Origin: Prochlorococcus sp. AG-355-P18
GTDB taxonomy: Bacteria > Cyanobacteriota > Cyanobacteriia > PCC-6307 > Cyanobiaceae
Assembly (NCBI GenBank): GCA_003280515.1
Contig: QCER01000007.1
Span: 1-64,000, forward strand
Direction of reading: 5' to 3'
Length of the DNA stretch: 64,000 nt
Part shown: positions 9,801-19,709 of the stretch, one piece after another
Layout: every line of letters begins with the position of its first letter
How positions within the stretch are numbered: the first letter of the stretch is position 1
Program-made: the position numbers and the translations under genes
Notes under the pieces: model-generated
Told to the model about the DNA's origin: nothing
Database searches by the model: none
Seen by the model: the letters and a program-made list of their open reading frames with translations, nothing else

Positions 9801-9931
9801 CTTAAGTGATTTTTAGGATATGGAATATTTATTTCTTAGTACATTTCATATTTTTAAAATTGAATTTGGTAAATCTTTGTAAGACAAGTCTTTGTTTAAC
9901 AAACTAAATAATTTAATTTTGTAACATCTAA

Positions 9932-10075
9932 TTATTTTCTAAATTTAACATCTCGGTACCAAAATTCCAAATTTATATTAACTTTATGATTTAATTCTAA
10001 AGTAATCATTTCTTTAGCTTTCTTGATATTATTGTAATTTAAATATAAGCATGCTAATAAAAATAATTGAAGCTT
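9932..10075 (-). pseudogene. C-terminal remnant of a lost gene (TPR-like)
   Basis: Inside the 345-base gap between two glycosyltransferase genes, the minus strand stays open for 47 codons and reads like real protein. It contains LLLACLYLNYNNIKKAKEM and ends in NLEFWYRDVKFRK before a TAA at 9932-9934. The helix pattern and the NLEFW-x-RDVKFR ending look like the C-terminus of a tetratricopeptide-type protein. No start codon precedes it, and a stop lies immediately upstream at 10076-10078. I call it a leftover tail of a deleted gene. The rest of the gap is AT-rich and holds nothing I recognise. Confidence 0.45.
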
Positions 10076-10145
10076 TTAAAAAAATAATTTTATTTAGTAT
10101 TTTAGTACTCTTCTGTTAAAATTTCTTTATAAATTTTTAAAGTAA

Positions 10146-10979
10146 ATGAGCATTCATGAAGTAATTATAAGAGGTGGTTTAGGTAATCAAATTTTCGGAT
10201 TATTCCATGCATATAAATTATCATTGAAATATGAAAATAAGGTTTGTTTAAATCTTTCCAATTATTACTTTGGGCAAAGGAAGGATAGAGATTTTATCTT
10301 AGATTTATTATATCCATCTTTACTTGAAGAATTTAAAATCAGCAAAAATTTACTTTCGAAAGTTTTGTATCTTTATGTAAGAATTTTTGAAAAATTTTTT
10401 GTAAATAAAAATCAAAACTTTCTTCCAGGTGATAATCCATTTTTTATAAATTATTTTAGAAATAGATATATACACTCGGGTTATTTTCAGAAAATAGATG
10501 AATCAGAATTAGATAAGAAAACTTTTACTTTAATAAAAAAAAGATTTTATCCATATATTAAAAATAAGAAATATAATTATTTAGCAATTCATATTAGGAG
10601 AGGCGATTACTTAAGTAAAAAACATTCTATGCATGGCATTATTCATGAAAAATATTTTCTTGAGGAAGCAAAAAAATTACTGTCTGAAAATTACTATGAA
10701 GGAATAAAAATTTTTTCAGATTCTCCTTCTTTGATAGAAACAAAAAATTTTAAGAAACTACATAAAAATATTATTTTTGACGAAGGTGGAGAATCATTTG
10801 AGGTTTTTAGAAGAATGGCAAACCATAAAGGTCTGATAGCTTCAAATAGTAGTTTTTCCCTGTGGGCAGGAATATTGGGAGATATTGAGAACTTTTCAAT
10901 TCCCTCTCATTGGATGAAAAATGTAAATTCCTCAATTTTAGGTTTGAAGAATTTCAAAAGATACAATTGTTTCCTTTAA
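10146..10979 (+). CDS. GT11-like alpha-1,2-fucosyltransferase
   Basis: The N-terminal GGLGNQIF (residues 10-17) and the donor-binding HIRRGDY (149-155) are hallmark motifs of glycosyltransferase family 11. They are followed by IFSDSP and ASNSSFSLWAGIL, the usual family motifs II and III. Length (277) is normal. The enzyme probably transfers fucose, or a related sugar from a GDP donor, to a polysaccharide acceptor. No GDP-fucose biosynthesis genes are in this window. It is flanked by convergent or opposite-strand genes and probably has its own promoter in the AT-rich gap upstream. Confidence 0.85.
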   Translation: MSIHEVIIRGGLGNQIFGLFHAYKLSLKYENKVCLNLSNYYFGQRKDRDFILDLLYPSLLEEFKISKNLLSKVLYLYVRIFEKFFVNKNQNFLPGDNPFFINYFRNRYIHSGYFQKIDESELDKKTFTLIKKRFYPYIKNKKYNYLAIHIRRGDYLSKKHSMHGIIHEKYFLEEAKKLLSENYYEGIKIFSDSPSLIETKNFKKLHKNIIFDEGGESFEVFRRMANHKGLIASNSSFSLWAGILGDIENFSIPSHWMKNVNSSILGLKNFKRYNCFL

Positions 10980-10989
10980 TTTAAAAAAT

Positions 10990-11811
10990 TTATGAAATTT
11001 TATCTCTAAATTTTTTGACATAAATAATCTCGGTAAGTTTTGAGGGAAGTAGAAGAAAAAAAGTTCTTAGAAATAAATGAATAAGAACTATTATTAAAGG
11101 TTTAATTTTGCATTGTAATAAAAGTAATTGCAGCCTTAATTCGGCTAGAGAATTTTTTAATCCACCTCTTCTTTTATACAAATCCTTTCCTCCGTTTGTA
11201 TGAACTAAAATCTCATCGATATTATGAAAAATAGCTCCTTTCTCTGCAAGCTTAGCCCATAAACCATAATCCTCTCTAAGATATATATTTGGATATCCCC
11301 CCACACTTTTGATTAATTTTGTCTTATAGAAAGCTGTCATATGATTTATTGGATTTCTAAACTTTAGATATTCTTTAATCTCTTTATTTGTTAAGGGCAT
11401 TTTTTTTACCAATTTTGGGAGAATTGCATATTTATCTACCTCTAAAATATTACTACCGATAACATCATAATTTTTATTTGTGAGTTGCAATTGCTTTTTA
11501 AATCTTTTTTTAAGATTAATATCATCGCTATCTGCACGTGCTATCCATTCTGTTTTAACTAATTTTAAAGCACTATTTAATGCAAGAGCTAATCCTACAT
11601 TTTTATCTAATCTATTTAATTGAATTGGGTATTTATTTGACATTGTTTGAATAACTTTCTCATTTAATTTTGGAATTGGACCATCTATAGTTAATATAAA
11701 AAAGTTTGGCTTTACTGAATTATTAAAAATACTTTCTATTGCTTTTTTTAGTAGTTTTGGATTGTCCTTGTGATAAGTACACATCAGAAGAGTAAAACTC
11801 ATTTTTTTCAT
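10990..11811 (-). CDS. glycosyltransferase family 2
   Basis: A 273-residue GT-A enzyme. The N-terminal LLMCTYHKDNPKLLKKAIES is the first nucleotide-binding segment, with ILTIDGP after it, and the metal-binding ARADSDD motif lies near residue 95. The LREDYGLWAKLAEKG block is typical of GT2 enzymes that make rhamnosyl or galactosyl links in O-antigen. A C-terminal hydrophobic stretch may attach it to the membrane. Its start overlaps the stop of the upstream GT2 gene by 4 bases, so the pair is co-transcribed. Specificity unknown. Confidence 0.85.
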   Translation of the reverse strand: MKKMSFTLLMCTYHKDNPKLLKKAIESIFNNSVKPNFFILTIDGPIPKLNEKVIQTMSNKYPIQLNRLDKNVGLALALNSALKLVKTEWIARADSDDINLKKRFKKQLQLTNKNYDVIGSNILEVDKYAILPKLVKKMPLTNKEIKEYLKFRNPINHMTAFYKTKLIKSVGGYPNIYLREDYGLWAKLAEKGAIFHNIDEILVHTNGGKDLYKRRGGLKNSLAELRLQLLLLQCKIKPLIIVLIHLFLRTFFLLLPSKLTEIIYVKKFRDKIS

Positions 11812-12605
11812 GATTTAAGAAATTTTTTAAGAATTATTTTTAATAAATTACTGCAAAATATTGCTAAAGATTTGATTAAAAAAATCAAGATTGATTTTGA
11901 GCTTCCCAGAATAAATGCAAAAAAAAGTAATATTGATTTTTTTATAATTTTATTAAATATTTTTTGGTTATATATAAAAATATTAAATAGATTAGAAGTC
12001 ATATTATTATGGTGTACCCTATAACTTACAAGTGAGATTGGTATATATTTAATTTTTATTTCTGCTAAAATTACTTTTATCCACCAGTCATAATCTTCAG
12101 AATATAAATCATTATTAAAAGGTATCGATAAAAGAATCTCTTTTCTTGCTGCAATTCCAGATCCTCCTCCCCAAATATTATTTCCATGGATTAGAGAAAG
12201 AATAGATACTGTTTTTGCTTTTTTACCTAATTTATATCTTGGTTTCTTTTTTAAAAGACCAAATTTTGAAAATTCGTGACACACAACTTGATAATTTTTT
12301 AATGATTTTAATGTCAATTCTGCTTTATTAAAAGACCATATATCATCATCATCAGAGAATAATATTATATCTGTTTTTGAATTCTTAACTCCAAGGTTTC
12401 TTTTCTCTGGTGTTGTTAAATTAGAGCAAAATATTATCTCACAATTATCCTTTTTATTTATAAGTTTTAAACCCTCTCTGCATGTATTATTTTTATCAAG
12501 AAGTATAATAATTTCTTTTGGAAGAATAGTTTGATTGTATATGCTTGAAAGTAAATCATTCAAAAAATTTATTCTTCCTACCGAGGGAATAATTACTGAG
12601 TACAT
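11808..12605 (-). CDS. glycosyltransferase family 2
   Basis: A 265-residue GT2 protein, starting YSVIIPSVGRINFLNDLLSS. LLDKNNT is in the donor-binding region and LFSDDDD is the metal-binding acidic run. YSEDYDWWIKVILAE is the acceptor-side acidic motif and a hydrophobic C-terminus follows. It overlaps the following GT2 gene by 4 bases, and the two are probably consecutive enzymes of one repeat-unit pathway. The ligase/polymerase gene on the same strand lies about 130 bases upstream. Confidence 0.85.
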   Translation of the reverse strand: MYSVIIPSVGRINFLNDLLSSIYNQTILPKEIIILLDKNNTCREGLKLINKKDNCEIIFCSNLTTPEKRNLGVKNSKTDIILFSDDDDIWSFNKAELTLKSLKNYQVVCHEFSKFGLLKKKPRYKLGKKAKTVSILSLIHGNNIWGGGSGIAARKEILLSIPFNNDLYSEDYDWWIKVILAEIKIKYIPISLVSYRVHHNNMTSNLFNIFIYNQKIFNKIIKKSILLFFAFILGSSKSILIFLIKSLAIFCSNLLKIILKKFLKS

Positions 12606-12732
12606 TTTTCAATGAAATTTACTTTTATGATATTTAAATTTTTTTGATCAATTAATTTTTGTTATATAGATTATCTAAAAAAAATTTATTATGTAGCTAT
12701 GCTAGTAAATTATTTTTGAGATAATCTTATAT

Positions 12733-14043
12733 TTATTTTGAAAAATTTATTTTCTGATTTTTAGGATCATTATTTATCAATATTATATTTCTGGTACCAG
12801 CTAATAATATCCAACCAGTTATACTTACTCGTCCATCAAAATATGGAATATCAATTAAATGTATTAAGACTAATAAATAAAAGGATATTATCCAAGCCCT
12901 ATCTATAATTGTCTCTTTAGTAATATTTTGAACTGATAAAAATATAATTTTATATGATTTGTAAATTAAGTACGATACTGGGATTAATATTAATAATGTT
13001 GTTGGGATCCCATAATTTATAAATAATTCAATGGGAAGATTATGAGAGTGACCTTTCCAAAAACCTGTCTCAGCCTGAAACAAATTAGGAAATGAATTTG
13101 ACCCATGCCCAAAAAATGGTTTATCTATAATAAAATTTAAGGATGTTTTCCATATACCAATTCTAGATATGTCTAGTGTTGCAAATTCGGCACTAGTGAA
13201 ATTTATCCATATCCCTTTAGGAATTATAGTCCTGAGAATATTTTGAAATTCAATCCCAAATATTGGAAAAGAAAGATTTAAAATTAATAAAGACAATCCA
13301 GTTAATGAAGGAAACAACCACTTCTTAATTTGAGATCCAAATAAAAAAGGTATAGTGATTAATAAACATATCCACGCGCCTCGTGAAGCAGTTAAAACTA
13401 TCAAAGATGAGATAGAAATTGCCAAAAATATTTTTGGAATAACTTTAATAATTTTCTTATTATCAAAATACAAGAAAGCCAAAGAAAAAGGCCAGATAAT
13501 GTTTAACCATGTTCCTAAATAATTCGGATTGCTAAATAAACCAGTTATACCAGTTATTCCATCAATAGGCCTTTGGTACCAAACTATTAAACCAAAAAAA
13601 GTTTTAAAAGGACCCTCCCAATTTAATAAAGCTTGACTAAAACATGAAAAAATAACTGGTATAGAACCAAGAATTAAAGCAATAATGCAGTTTCTCCTAT
13701 CTGTATTTGAATAGAGATACTTTTGAGAACCTTGAAATAAAAGTATAAGAGGAATCCAATTTAATAAATCTATGAAAATAAAAAAAGATTGTTCTGTTAA
13801 GCCAGATGTTTGAATATTTTCAAGAAAATTGATTGTGCTGCTTAAGGAAAGGAATATACATGCTATATAAAAAATGTTATTAATCTTTTCATTTTTTTTA
13901 TCAAAATTATTATTACGAAAACTAAAAAAGATTGAAACTAGTAATGCAAAAATAGCTATTGAAAAAGCTGAAGGTAATAAAAATAAACCAAAAATAAAAA
14001 AAAAGTTTCCTATTCTTAATGAACCTTTTAATTTTTTTTCCAA
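12733..14043 (-). CDS. O-antigen ligase / Wzy-like polymerase
   Basis: A 436-residue protein with roughly ten to twelve hydrophobic segments and the Wzy_C/O-antigen-ligase signature. GLFSNPNYLGTW is followed by LTASRGAW, then the large periplasmic loop ending in FGHGSNSFPNL and SHNLPIELFINYG. Such proteins either polymerise repeat units or ligate the glycan to lipid A or another acceptor in the periplasm. The two roles cannot be told apart by sequence. It is the last island gene before tRNA-Arg and is transcribed toward the glycosyltransferases. Confidence 0.8.
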   Translation of the reverse strand: MEKKLKGSLRIGNFFFIFGLFLLPSAFSIAIFALLVSIFFSFRNNNFDKKNEKINNIFYIACIFLSLSSTINFLENIQTSGLTEQSFFIFIDLLNWIPLILLFQGSQKYLYSNTDRRNCIIALILGSIPVIFSCFSQALLNWEGPFKTFFGLIVWYQRPIDGITGITGLFSNPNYLGTWLNIIWPFSLAFLYFDNKKIIKVIPKIFLAISISSLIVLTASRGAWICLLITIPFLFGSQIKKWLFPSLTGLSLLILNLSFPIFGIEFQNILRTIIPKGIWINFTSAEFATLDISRIGIWKTSLNFIIDKPFFGHGSNSFPNLFQAETGFWKGHSHNLPIELFINYGIPTTLLILIPVSYLIYKSYKIIFLSVQNITKETIIDRAWIISFYLLVLIHLIDIPYFDGRVSITGWILLAGTRNIILINNDPKNQKINFSK

Positions 14044-14082
14044 AAAGATATAAAGAGTTATGAAATTGGAATTTTATTCCAA

Positions 14083-14156
<74 letters not shown>

Positions 14157-14296
14157 ATTTCTTTATTATATCTGACGGCTAAGTCCTAAACCAAAAATAA
14201 CTTCATAAAAACTATTTATTTGCTTTTTATTTATATTTATTTAGTTTCATTTTCTGTAATAATGGATTATGAAATTAATTTTGTGGTTTTAAAAAT

Positions 14297-14977
14297 TTGG
14301 CTAAGAGACTTACAGAAAAACAAAAAGAAGAAATAATAAAAAGTTTTCAAGGTGGTAAAACTGTAGATTTTTTATCTAATAAACTTAATTTTAATAAATT
14401 AACAATAGTGAGACATTTAAAGAAAATTCTTGGCGATTCAAAATATAAGGAATTGATTTCAAAAAATAATAAGTCTATTAATAAAGTTATAAATAGAAAA
14501 AAAATCAACCTTAAAAAAAATAGTGAAGAAGATTCAGAGAAATTTAATAAAGATCAAAAAAATTTTGATAGTGTCAAAGATAAAAAAATTGAAACTGAAT
14601 TTTTTCAAGATTCATCATTTTTTGAAATTGTACCTTTAGATTGCGAGATAGATATTGCCACTCAAAAAGATCTTTCCTCTATACCTATTGCGGAGATGAA
14701 TTTCCCCAAAACTGTTTATATGATAGTTGATAGAAAAATTGAGTTAGAAACAAAATATTTAAAAGATTATCCTCAATGGCAATTTTTATCTGAAGATGAA
14801 TTAAATAGAAAAACAATAGAGATTCATAATGACATTAAAGTTGCTAAAAGCCTTTGTAATAAAGAACAAAAAGTAATTAAGGTTCCAAATACAAATATAT
14901 TTAGACTTGTTACACCTTTTTTACTATCAAAAGGTATATCTAGAATTGTTAGCACTGATAACTTAATCGCTTTGTAG
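14297..14977 (+). CDS. conserved helix-turn-helix protein of unknown role
   Basis: A 226-residue protein read from a TTG start, since no ATG is available near the N-terminus. The first 45 residues (AKRLTEKQKEEIIKSFQGG, then a second helix pair with TIVRHLKK) look like a small helix-turn-helix. A lysine-rich linker follows, and then an acidic C-terminal domain with CEIDIATQKDLSSIPIAEMN. It may bind DNA, but its targets are unknown. It is the first gene right of the tRNA-Arg and is convergent with the small membrane gene that follows. Confidence 0.55.
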   Translation: MAKRLTEKQKEEIIKSFQGGKTVDFLSNKLNFNKLTIVRHLKKILGDSKYKELISKNNKSINKVINRKKINLKKNSEEDSEKFNKDQKNFDSVKDKKIETEFFQDSSFFEIVPLDCEIDIATQKDLSSIPIAEMNFPKTVYMIVDRKIELETKYLKDYPQWQFLSEDELNRKTIEIHNDIKVAKSLCNKEQKVIKVPNTNIFRLVTPFLLSKGISRIVSTDNLIAL

Positions 14978-14982
14978 ATTAT

Positions 14983-15213
14983 TTAATCCATTCTTTCTTT
15001 ATTGCTAAGATCTGAGTTTAACAAGCTACCTGTTAATGAGCCGCTAATAAAACTTAAGCCTATTATGAAACTTATTGGCAAACTTATAGTTTCATTAATT
15101 AATAAATTAACCTTTTTTTTGATTGAACTATTTTGTATACCGATTATTAAGATTAAAAATAAAGAGAAATTAAATGTGAATACAAAAAGTAATTTTTTTA
15201 GAGTGATTAACAT
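14983..15213 (-). CDS. small LapA-like membrane protein
   Basis: This 76-residue protein has two hydrophobic segments separated by a short basic/polar stretch. The order is FSLFLILIIGIQNSS, then KKKVNLLINETISLPISF, then IIGLSFISGSLTGSLL. That layout matches LapA-domain (DUF1049) proteins, which sit in the inner membrane and are linked to lipopolysaccharide assembly in enteric bacteria. The opposite strand also carries an open frame, but it lacks this organisation. It follows rsmI on the same strand with a gap of about 24 bases. Confidence 0.5.
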   Translation of the reverse strand: MLITLKKLLFVFTFNFSLFLILIIGIQNSSIKKKVNLLINETISLPISFIIGLSFISGSLTGSLLNSDLSNKERMD

Positions 15214-15236
15214 TTGTTATTAACATTACCTAAATC

Positions 15237-16103
15237 TTAATACATATCGTAAATTATGCTCTTTTTTATATTATTCTTTCTAGCTAAATATTTTGAGGCC
15301 TTAGAAAGGGTTATACCTGAATTAATTAAATCACGAAGTTCTTTTTTTAAGGCAAACTCATCAAAGTCTAATTTTTGATTGTTTTTATTTTTACCTTTAA
15401 TTACGATTGTAATTTCCCCTAAAACTTCTTTATCCTTGAAAAAATTTATAACGTCTTTAATGTTATTACCAATATGCTCCTCAAATTTCTTTGTAAGTTC
15501 TCGTGATATTTCAATTTCTCTTTCTTCTCCAAGATATTCTTTAAGTTCATTTAATAATTTTTTAAGTCGATGGGGGGACTCAAATAAAATGGTAGTCTTT
15601 TCATTTTTATTTATTTCGAAAAGAATTTTTTCTCTTTCAGATTTCCTTTTAGGAAGAAATCCTTCAAATATGAATTTACAGGATGGCATGCCACTTGATA
15701 CTAAAGCAGTTATTACTGCTGAAGGTCCCGGGATACAAATAATTTTAATCCCATTATATTTAGCATTTTTGACAAGATCCTCACCAGGATCACAAATACT
15801 AGGCATGCCAGCATCACTTACTAATGCTACTGATTTCCCACAAATAAGATCATTTATGATTTTTGGAATTTTACTTGAAGAATTATGCTGATTAAAGCTT
15901 ATTAAGTTATTATTGAAATCAAATTTACTCATTATTTTTTTTGTTTGTCTAGTATCCTCACAAGCAATAACAGAAACTTTTTTTAGAATAATTAAAGCTC
16001 TTAAAGAAATATCACTTAAATTTCCTATAGGAGTCCCAACAATATATAAAACACCATTTTCAGGTTCTATGTTTTCATGAGATGATAGTTCTTTTATAGT
16101 CAT
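15237..16103 (-). CDS. rsmI: 16S rRNA (cytidine1402-2'-O)-methyltransferase
   Basis: The protein has 288 residues. The N-terminal GTPIGNLSDISLRAL (from residue 23) is the diagnostic RsmI/TP_methylase start. ACEDTRQTKK, SDAGMPSICDPG and ESPHRLKKLL are further family blocks. It methylates the ribose of C1402 in the 30S decoding centre using SAM. It is divergent from the cysQ-like gene with only 3 bases between start codons, so the promoters of the pair must lie within each other's coding regions or be internal to operons. Confidence 0.95.
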   Translation of the reverse strand: MTIKELSSHENIEPENGVLYIVGTPIGNLSDISLRALIILKKVSVIACEDTRQTKKIMSKFDFNNNLISFNQHNSSSKIPKIINDLICGKSVALVSDAGMPSICDPGEDLVKNAKYNGIKIICIPGPSAVITALVSSGMPSCKFIFEGFLPKRKSEREKILFEINKNEKTTILFESPHRLKKLLNELKEYLGEEREIEISRELTKKFEEHIGNNIKDVINFFKDKEVLGEITIVIKGKNKNNQKLDFDEFALKKELRDLINSGITLSKASKYLARKNNIKKSIIYDMY

Positions 16104-16106
16104 TAA

Positions 16107-17018
16107 GTGGTTAATTTACCTTCTGGCATAGATATTCAAGAACTTATTGATGATTTAAGGATTGTTAGTTGGGAAGCTTCCAATGTCTTCCATTATTATT
16201 CTAGGATTTTAAAAGATTCAAACTCCAAATGCAATATTTTAAAAAACGATAATATTGAAGATCCTGTTACAGAAGCTGATTTAGAGGTTAATGATCTAAT
16301 TATTGATAGAATTTCTAGAAAATATAAGAATATTAATTGGGAAATATTAAGTGAAGAAAATGTAAAAATATCCAGCAAAAACCATAAAACTAATTCTGAT
16401 TGGGGTTGGGTTCTTGATCCCCTAGATGGCACAAGGGATTTTATGCAAGGGACAAGTAATTATGCTATGCATTTAGCATTGAATTATAGATTTAAACCTC
16501 TTTTGGGGATAGTTCTTATACCTGAGAAGGAGGAGTTATGGATTGGTTTTGGAGATAATGTTTGGTGTGAAAAAAAAGATGGATCGAAGATTTATCCTAA
16601 TTTGTCAAACAATGAAAGCTTAAAAAATATGGTTTTAGTAACAAGCAAAAATCATAGAAATCAAACTTTAAATAATTTAATCGAAAAAATTAATTTTAAT
16701 AAAACCATCAAAATGGGTAGTATAGGCTGCAAAATTGCATCGATCTTAAGAGGTGAAAGTGATATTTACATATCACTAAGCATGCCGGGTAGAAGTTCTC
16801 CAAAAGATTGGGATTTCGCAGCACCACATGCGATTTTAAAAGCTGGTGGTGGAGTAATAACAAATTTATATAATCAAGAATTAACTTATGGAAAATTGAA
16901 TTTTGAACAGAGTGGAATAATAATCGCCTCTAACAACGTAAAAAATCACCAAAGAATTTGCCTATCAATAAGGGAGGTGATTGAAAAACATCAAATTTAT
17001 CCCTTTAACTCTAGTTAA
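16107..17018 (+). CDS. cysQ: CysQ-like 3'(2'),5'-bisphosphate nucleotidase / inositol monophosphatase family
   Basis: A 303-residue metal-dependent phosphatase of the IMPase fold. The metal-binding Glu pair SEEN is at residues 82-85, DPLDGTRDF at 104-112 and the C-terminal [10 protein letters not shown] motif follows. The best fit is hydrolysis of PAP, the by-product of sulfate assimilation, though inositol- or fructose-phosphate specificity cannot be excluded. A GTG start is used. The 3' end overlaps the convergent pnp by 8 bases. Confidence 0.8.
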   Translation: MVNLPSGIDIQELIDDLRIVSWEASNVFHYYSRILKDSNSKCNILKNDNIEDPVTEADLEVNDLIIDRISRKYKNINWEILSEENVKISSKNHKTNSDWGWVLDPLDGTRDFMQGTSNYAMHLALNYRFKPLLGIVLIPEKEELWIGFGDNVWCEKKDGSKIYPNLSNNESLKNMVLVTSKNHRNQTLNNLIEKINFNKTIKMGSIGCKIASILRGESDIYISLSMPGRSSPKDWDFAAPHAILKAGGGVITNLYNQELTYGKLNFEQSGIIIASNNVKNHQRICLSIREVIEKHQIYPFNSS

Positions 17019-19176
17019 GAGGTGCTACCGGGGTTGGAGTTGGCTGAGGGTAGGATATTCCGTTATTTTGAGAAACTCCTCTCAATGTAAGATTAATCCT
17101 TCCTCTACTATCAATTTCTCTAACTCTTACTGTAACTTCATCTCCCTGTCTAACAACATCTTCCACTCTTTCTACTCTAGCTTCAGATAATTGAGAAATG
17201 TGAACCATTCCTTCTTTACCGGGTAAGATTTCCACGAAAGCACCTATAGGTATTATACGTGTTACAACCCCAGAGAAGATCTCACCTTCATGAACTTTGC
17301 GTGTTAATCCTTCAATTATCTTTTGAGCTTCTTCTGCAGCAGCTCCATCGTGAGAAGCAATAGTGACAATACCACCATCTTCGATATCTATTTTTGTATT
17401 TGTTCTTTCAGTGATCCCTTTGATAGTTCTTCCTCCGGGTCCAATAACTGTTCCTATAAGCTCAGGGTCAATTCTAAAGCTTAATAGTCGGGGAGCATGA
17501 GGAGAAAGAGATTCTTGAGGCTTATCTATTGCGTCTTGCATCTTTTCTAAAATATGTAATCTTGCAGGACGCGCTTTTTTAATTGCATCAGAAATAATAG
17601 AGACTGGTAACCCTGTGATTTTCATATCCATTTGTAAAGCAGTTATACCCTTATCAGTACCTGCAACTTTAAAGTCCATGTCCCCAAGAAAGTCTTCAAT
17701 TCCTTGAATATCTGTAAGGATTCGGACTTCTTTACCTTCCTTGATTAAGCCCATAGCAGTTCCACCTACAGGCGCTTTCAAAGGAACTCCTGCATCTAGC
17801 AACGAAAGCGTGCTGCCACATACGGAACCCATTGAAGTTGATCCATTTGAACTTAAAACTTCACTAACTACCCTTAGAACGTAAGGAAATGTCTCTTTCC
17901 CCGGCAATACAGGGATTATTGCTCTCTCGGCTAATGCTCCATGACCAATTTCCCTTCTCCCAGGAGTTCTCATTGGTCTTGTTTCTCCAACCGAATAAGG
18001 AGGGAAATTGTAGTGATGTAGATAAGTTTTTTCAGTGCTTGGATTTAGGTCATCCATTTCTTGAGCATCACTAGGGGTACCTAAAGTGGTTGTAGATAAA
18101 ACTTGGGTTAACCCCCTTTGGAATAATGCAGAACCATGAACTCTCTTTGGAAGAATTCCAGCAGAAGCTGATATTTTTCTAACTTCATCGAGATCTCTTC
18201 CATCAACTCTTTTACCATCATTTATGATTTGTGATCTCATTAATTTTTTTGTTAATTTTTTAAAGTCAGAACTTAATAACTTATCGTTCTCAGAGAGAAG
18301 AACTTTCAATTGGTTGTCCCCTTTTAAAGATTCAATTTTTTCTTGCGTCTCAACTTTTATTTTTTCGAGTTCAAGATCTCTTTCTTCCTTAGAAAGATCA
18401 AATTTCTTCAAAACTAACTCAATCGGTTTTGTGCAATTTTTTTCTAGATAAGAGGGCAATGTTTTATCTTCTTCTGGATCAATTGGCTTAATCTGTTTTA
18501 TTCCTAAGTCTTTTAGTAAATCTTCTTGCGATTTAATAAGTTCAGTAACTGCTTCATAACCAAAATCTATAGCTTCGATAGTATCTTGCTCAGATAACTG
18601 GTTAGCTCCCGCCTCAATCATGACAATGCCTTCAGGTGAACCTGCAACGACAATGTCTAAATCTCCCTTCTCTATTTCTCTATAACTTGGATTTAAGATG
18701 AAATCATCTCCTATGAGACCAACTCTGACTGCCGCCATTGGCCCATAAAATGGGATCTCTCCAAGTAAAGTTGCTATTGAAGCTCCAGTAACAGCTAAAA
18801 CATCTGCTGGAACTCTTTCATCTAGAGAAAGACAAGAGGCAACAATTTGTATCTCATCTCTCATCCATGTGGGGAACAGTGGCCTCATTGGCCGATCAAT
18901 CAATCTTGCGATTAAAGTCGCTCTTTCAGGAGGACGACCTTCCCTACGCATAAACCCGCCAGGAATTCTTCCGGCAGCATATAGTTTTTCTTCATAATCG
19001 CATATTAGAGGTAGAAAATCTGAAACATCTTTTTTTGTTGTTTTTGTTGCTGTAACTAATAGAGAGGTGTCACCGCACTCAATCATTACTGATCCACTTG
19101 CTTGAGGAGCATATAGTCCTGTAGTTAGTCGTATCTCTCGTCCGTCAAACGTGATCGACTTATTTTGTCCTTCCAC
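17011..19176 (-). CDS. pnp: polyribonucleotide nucleotidyltransferase (PNPase)
   Basis: This is a 3'-to-5' phosphorolytic exoribonuclease with a trimeric core. Its 721 residues cover two RNase PH domains (the second with [20 protein letters not shown], residues in the 400s), then a KH domain ([15 protein letters not shown]) and a C-terminal S1 domain ([19 protein letters not shown]). The length is normal. It is convergent with the cysQ-like gene. About 170 AT-rich bases separate its start from rpsN, which lies upstream on the same strand. Confidence 0.97.
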   Translation of the reverse strand: MEGQNKSITFDGREIRLTTGLYAPQASGSVMIECGDTSLLVTATKTTKKDVSDFLPLICDYEEKLYAAGRIPGGFMRREGRPPERATLIARLIDRPMRPLFPTWMRDEIQIVASCLSLDERVPADVLAVTGASIATLLGEIPFYGPMAAVRVGLIGDDFILNPSYREIEKGDLDIVVAGSPEGIVMIEAGANQLSEQDTIEAIDFGYEAVTELIKSQEDLLKDLGIKQIKPIDPEEDKTLPSYLEKNCTKPIELVLKKFDLSKEERDLELEKIKVETQEKIESLKGDNQLKVLLSENDKLLSSDFKKLTKKLMRSQIINDGKRVDGRDLDEVRKISASAGILPKRVHGSALFQRGLTQVLSTTTLGTPSDAQEMDDLNPSTEKTYLHHYNFPPYSVGETRPMRTPGRREIGHGALAERAIIPVLPGKETFPYVLRVVSEVLSSNGSTSMGSVCGSTLSLLDAGVPLKAPVGGTAMGLIKEGKEVRILTDIQGIEDFLGDMDFKVAGTDKGITALQMDMKITGLPVSIISDAIKKARPARLHILEKMQDAIDKPQESLSPHAPRLLSFRIDPELIGTVIGPGGRTIKGITERTNTKIDIEDGGIVTIASHDGAAAEEAQKIIEGLTRKVHEGEIFSGVVTRIIPIGAFVEILPGKEGMVHISQLSEARVERVEDVVRQGDEVTVRVREIDSRGRINLTLRGVSQNNGISYPQPTPTPVAPLN

Positions 19177-19345
19177 TTTTTAAATTATAAATCTATACAT
19201 AATTTATTCTTACATTTTATAGGGACATATTGAGTAAATTATTTAGATAAGCTATAAAAATTTTTAAAATAATTCAAAAAATTAATATTAATTTGTTTGA
19301 TTGTTCACATTATGTTGAAAAAAAGTACAAAAAAACTTACTTGTA

Positions 19346-19648
19346 CTACCAACTTGATTTAACTAGTCCAGGAAGCTCACCATTATGAGCTCTCTGTCTC
19401 AACTGATTCCTGCAAAGACCAAAGTCCCTGTAAACTCCTCTTGGTTTACCAGTTGCCCAACATCTATTTCTAACTCTATTTGGGGCAGAGTTTCTAGGGA
19501 GACCCTGTATCTTTCTATGAATTTCTAATCTTTCCATTGGGTCTTTTGCAGCATTGAATTCATCTAATAATGCTTTTCTTTTTGCAGCATATTTCTGTAC
19601 AAGTTTTTTGCGTTTAACTTCTCTCGCAATCATGGACTTTTTAGCCAT
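19346..19648 (-). CDS. rpsN: 30S ribosomal protein S14
   Basis: A 100-residue basic protein starting [19 protein letters not shown] and containing [32 protein letters not shown] and the terminal LPGLVKSSW. This is the long, zinc-free S14 type, lacking the CxxC pairs. It binds the 3' major domain of 16S rRNA. It stands alone here instead of in the main ribosomal-protein cluster, as is usual in cyanobacteria. Confidence 0.97.
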   Translation of the reverse strand: MAKKSMIAREVKRKKLVQKYAAKRKALLDEFNAAKDPMERLEIHRKIQGLPRNSAPNRVRNRCWATGKPRGVYRDFGLCRNQLRQRAHNGELPGLVKSSW

Positions 19649-19709
19649 TAAATAGAATTTTTAACTACTGTCTATATTAACAGCTTGAATAACAGTTTTT
19701 AAAATTTAT

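Noticed and set aside
15002-15223. Plus-strand ORF opposite the LapA-like gene
   Set aside because: The minus-strand frame has the two-helix organisation of a known small membrane family and follows rsmI; the plus frame does not.
19177-19345. A small gene between pnp and rpsN
   Set aside because: Only a 16-codon frame was seen, with no ribosome-binding site. The gap is most likely promoter DNA.
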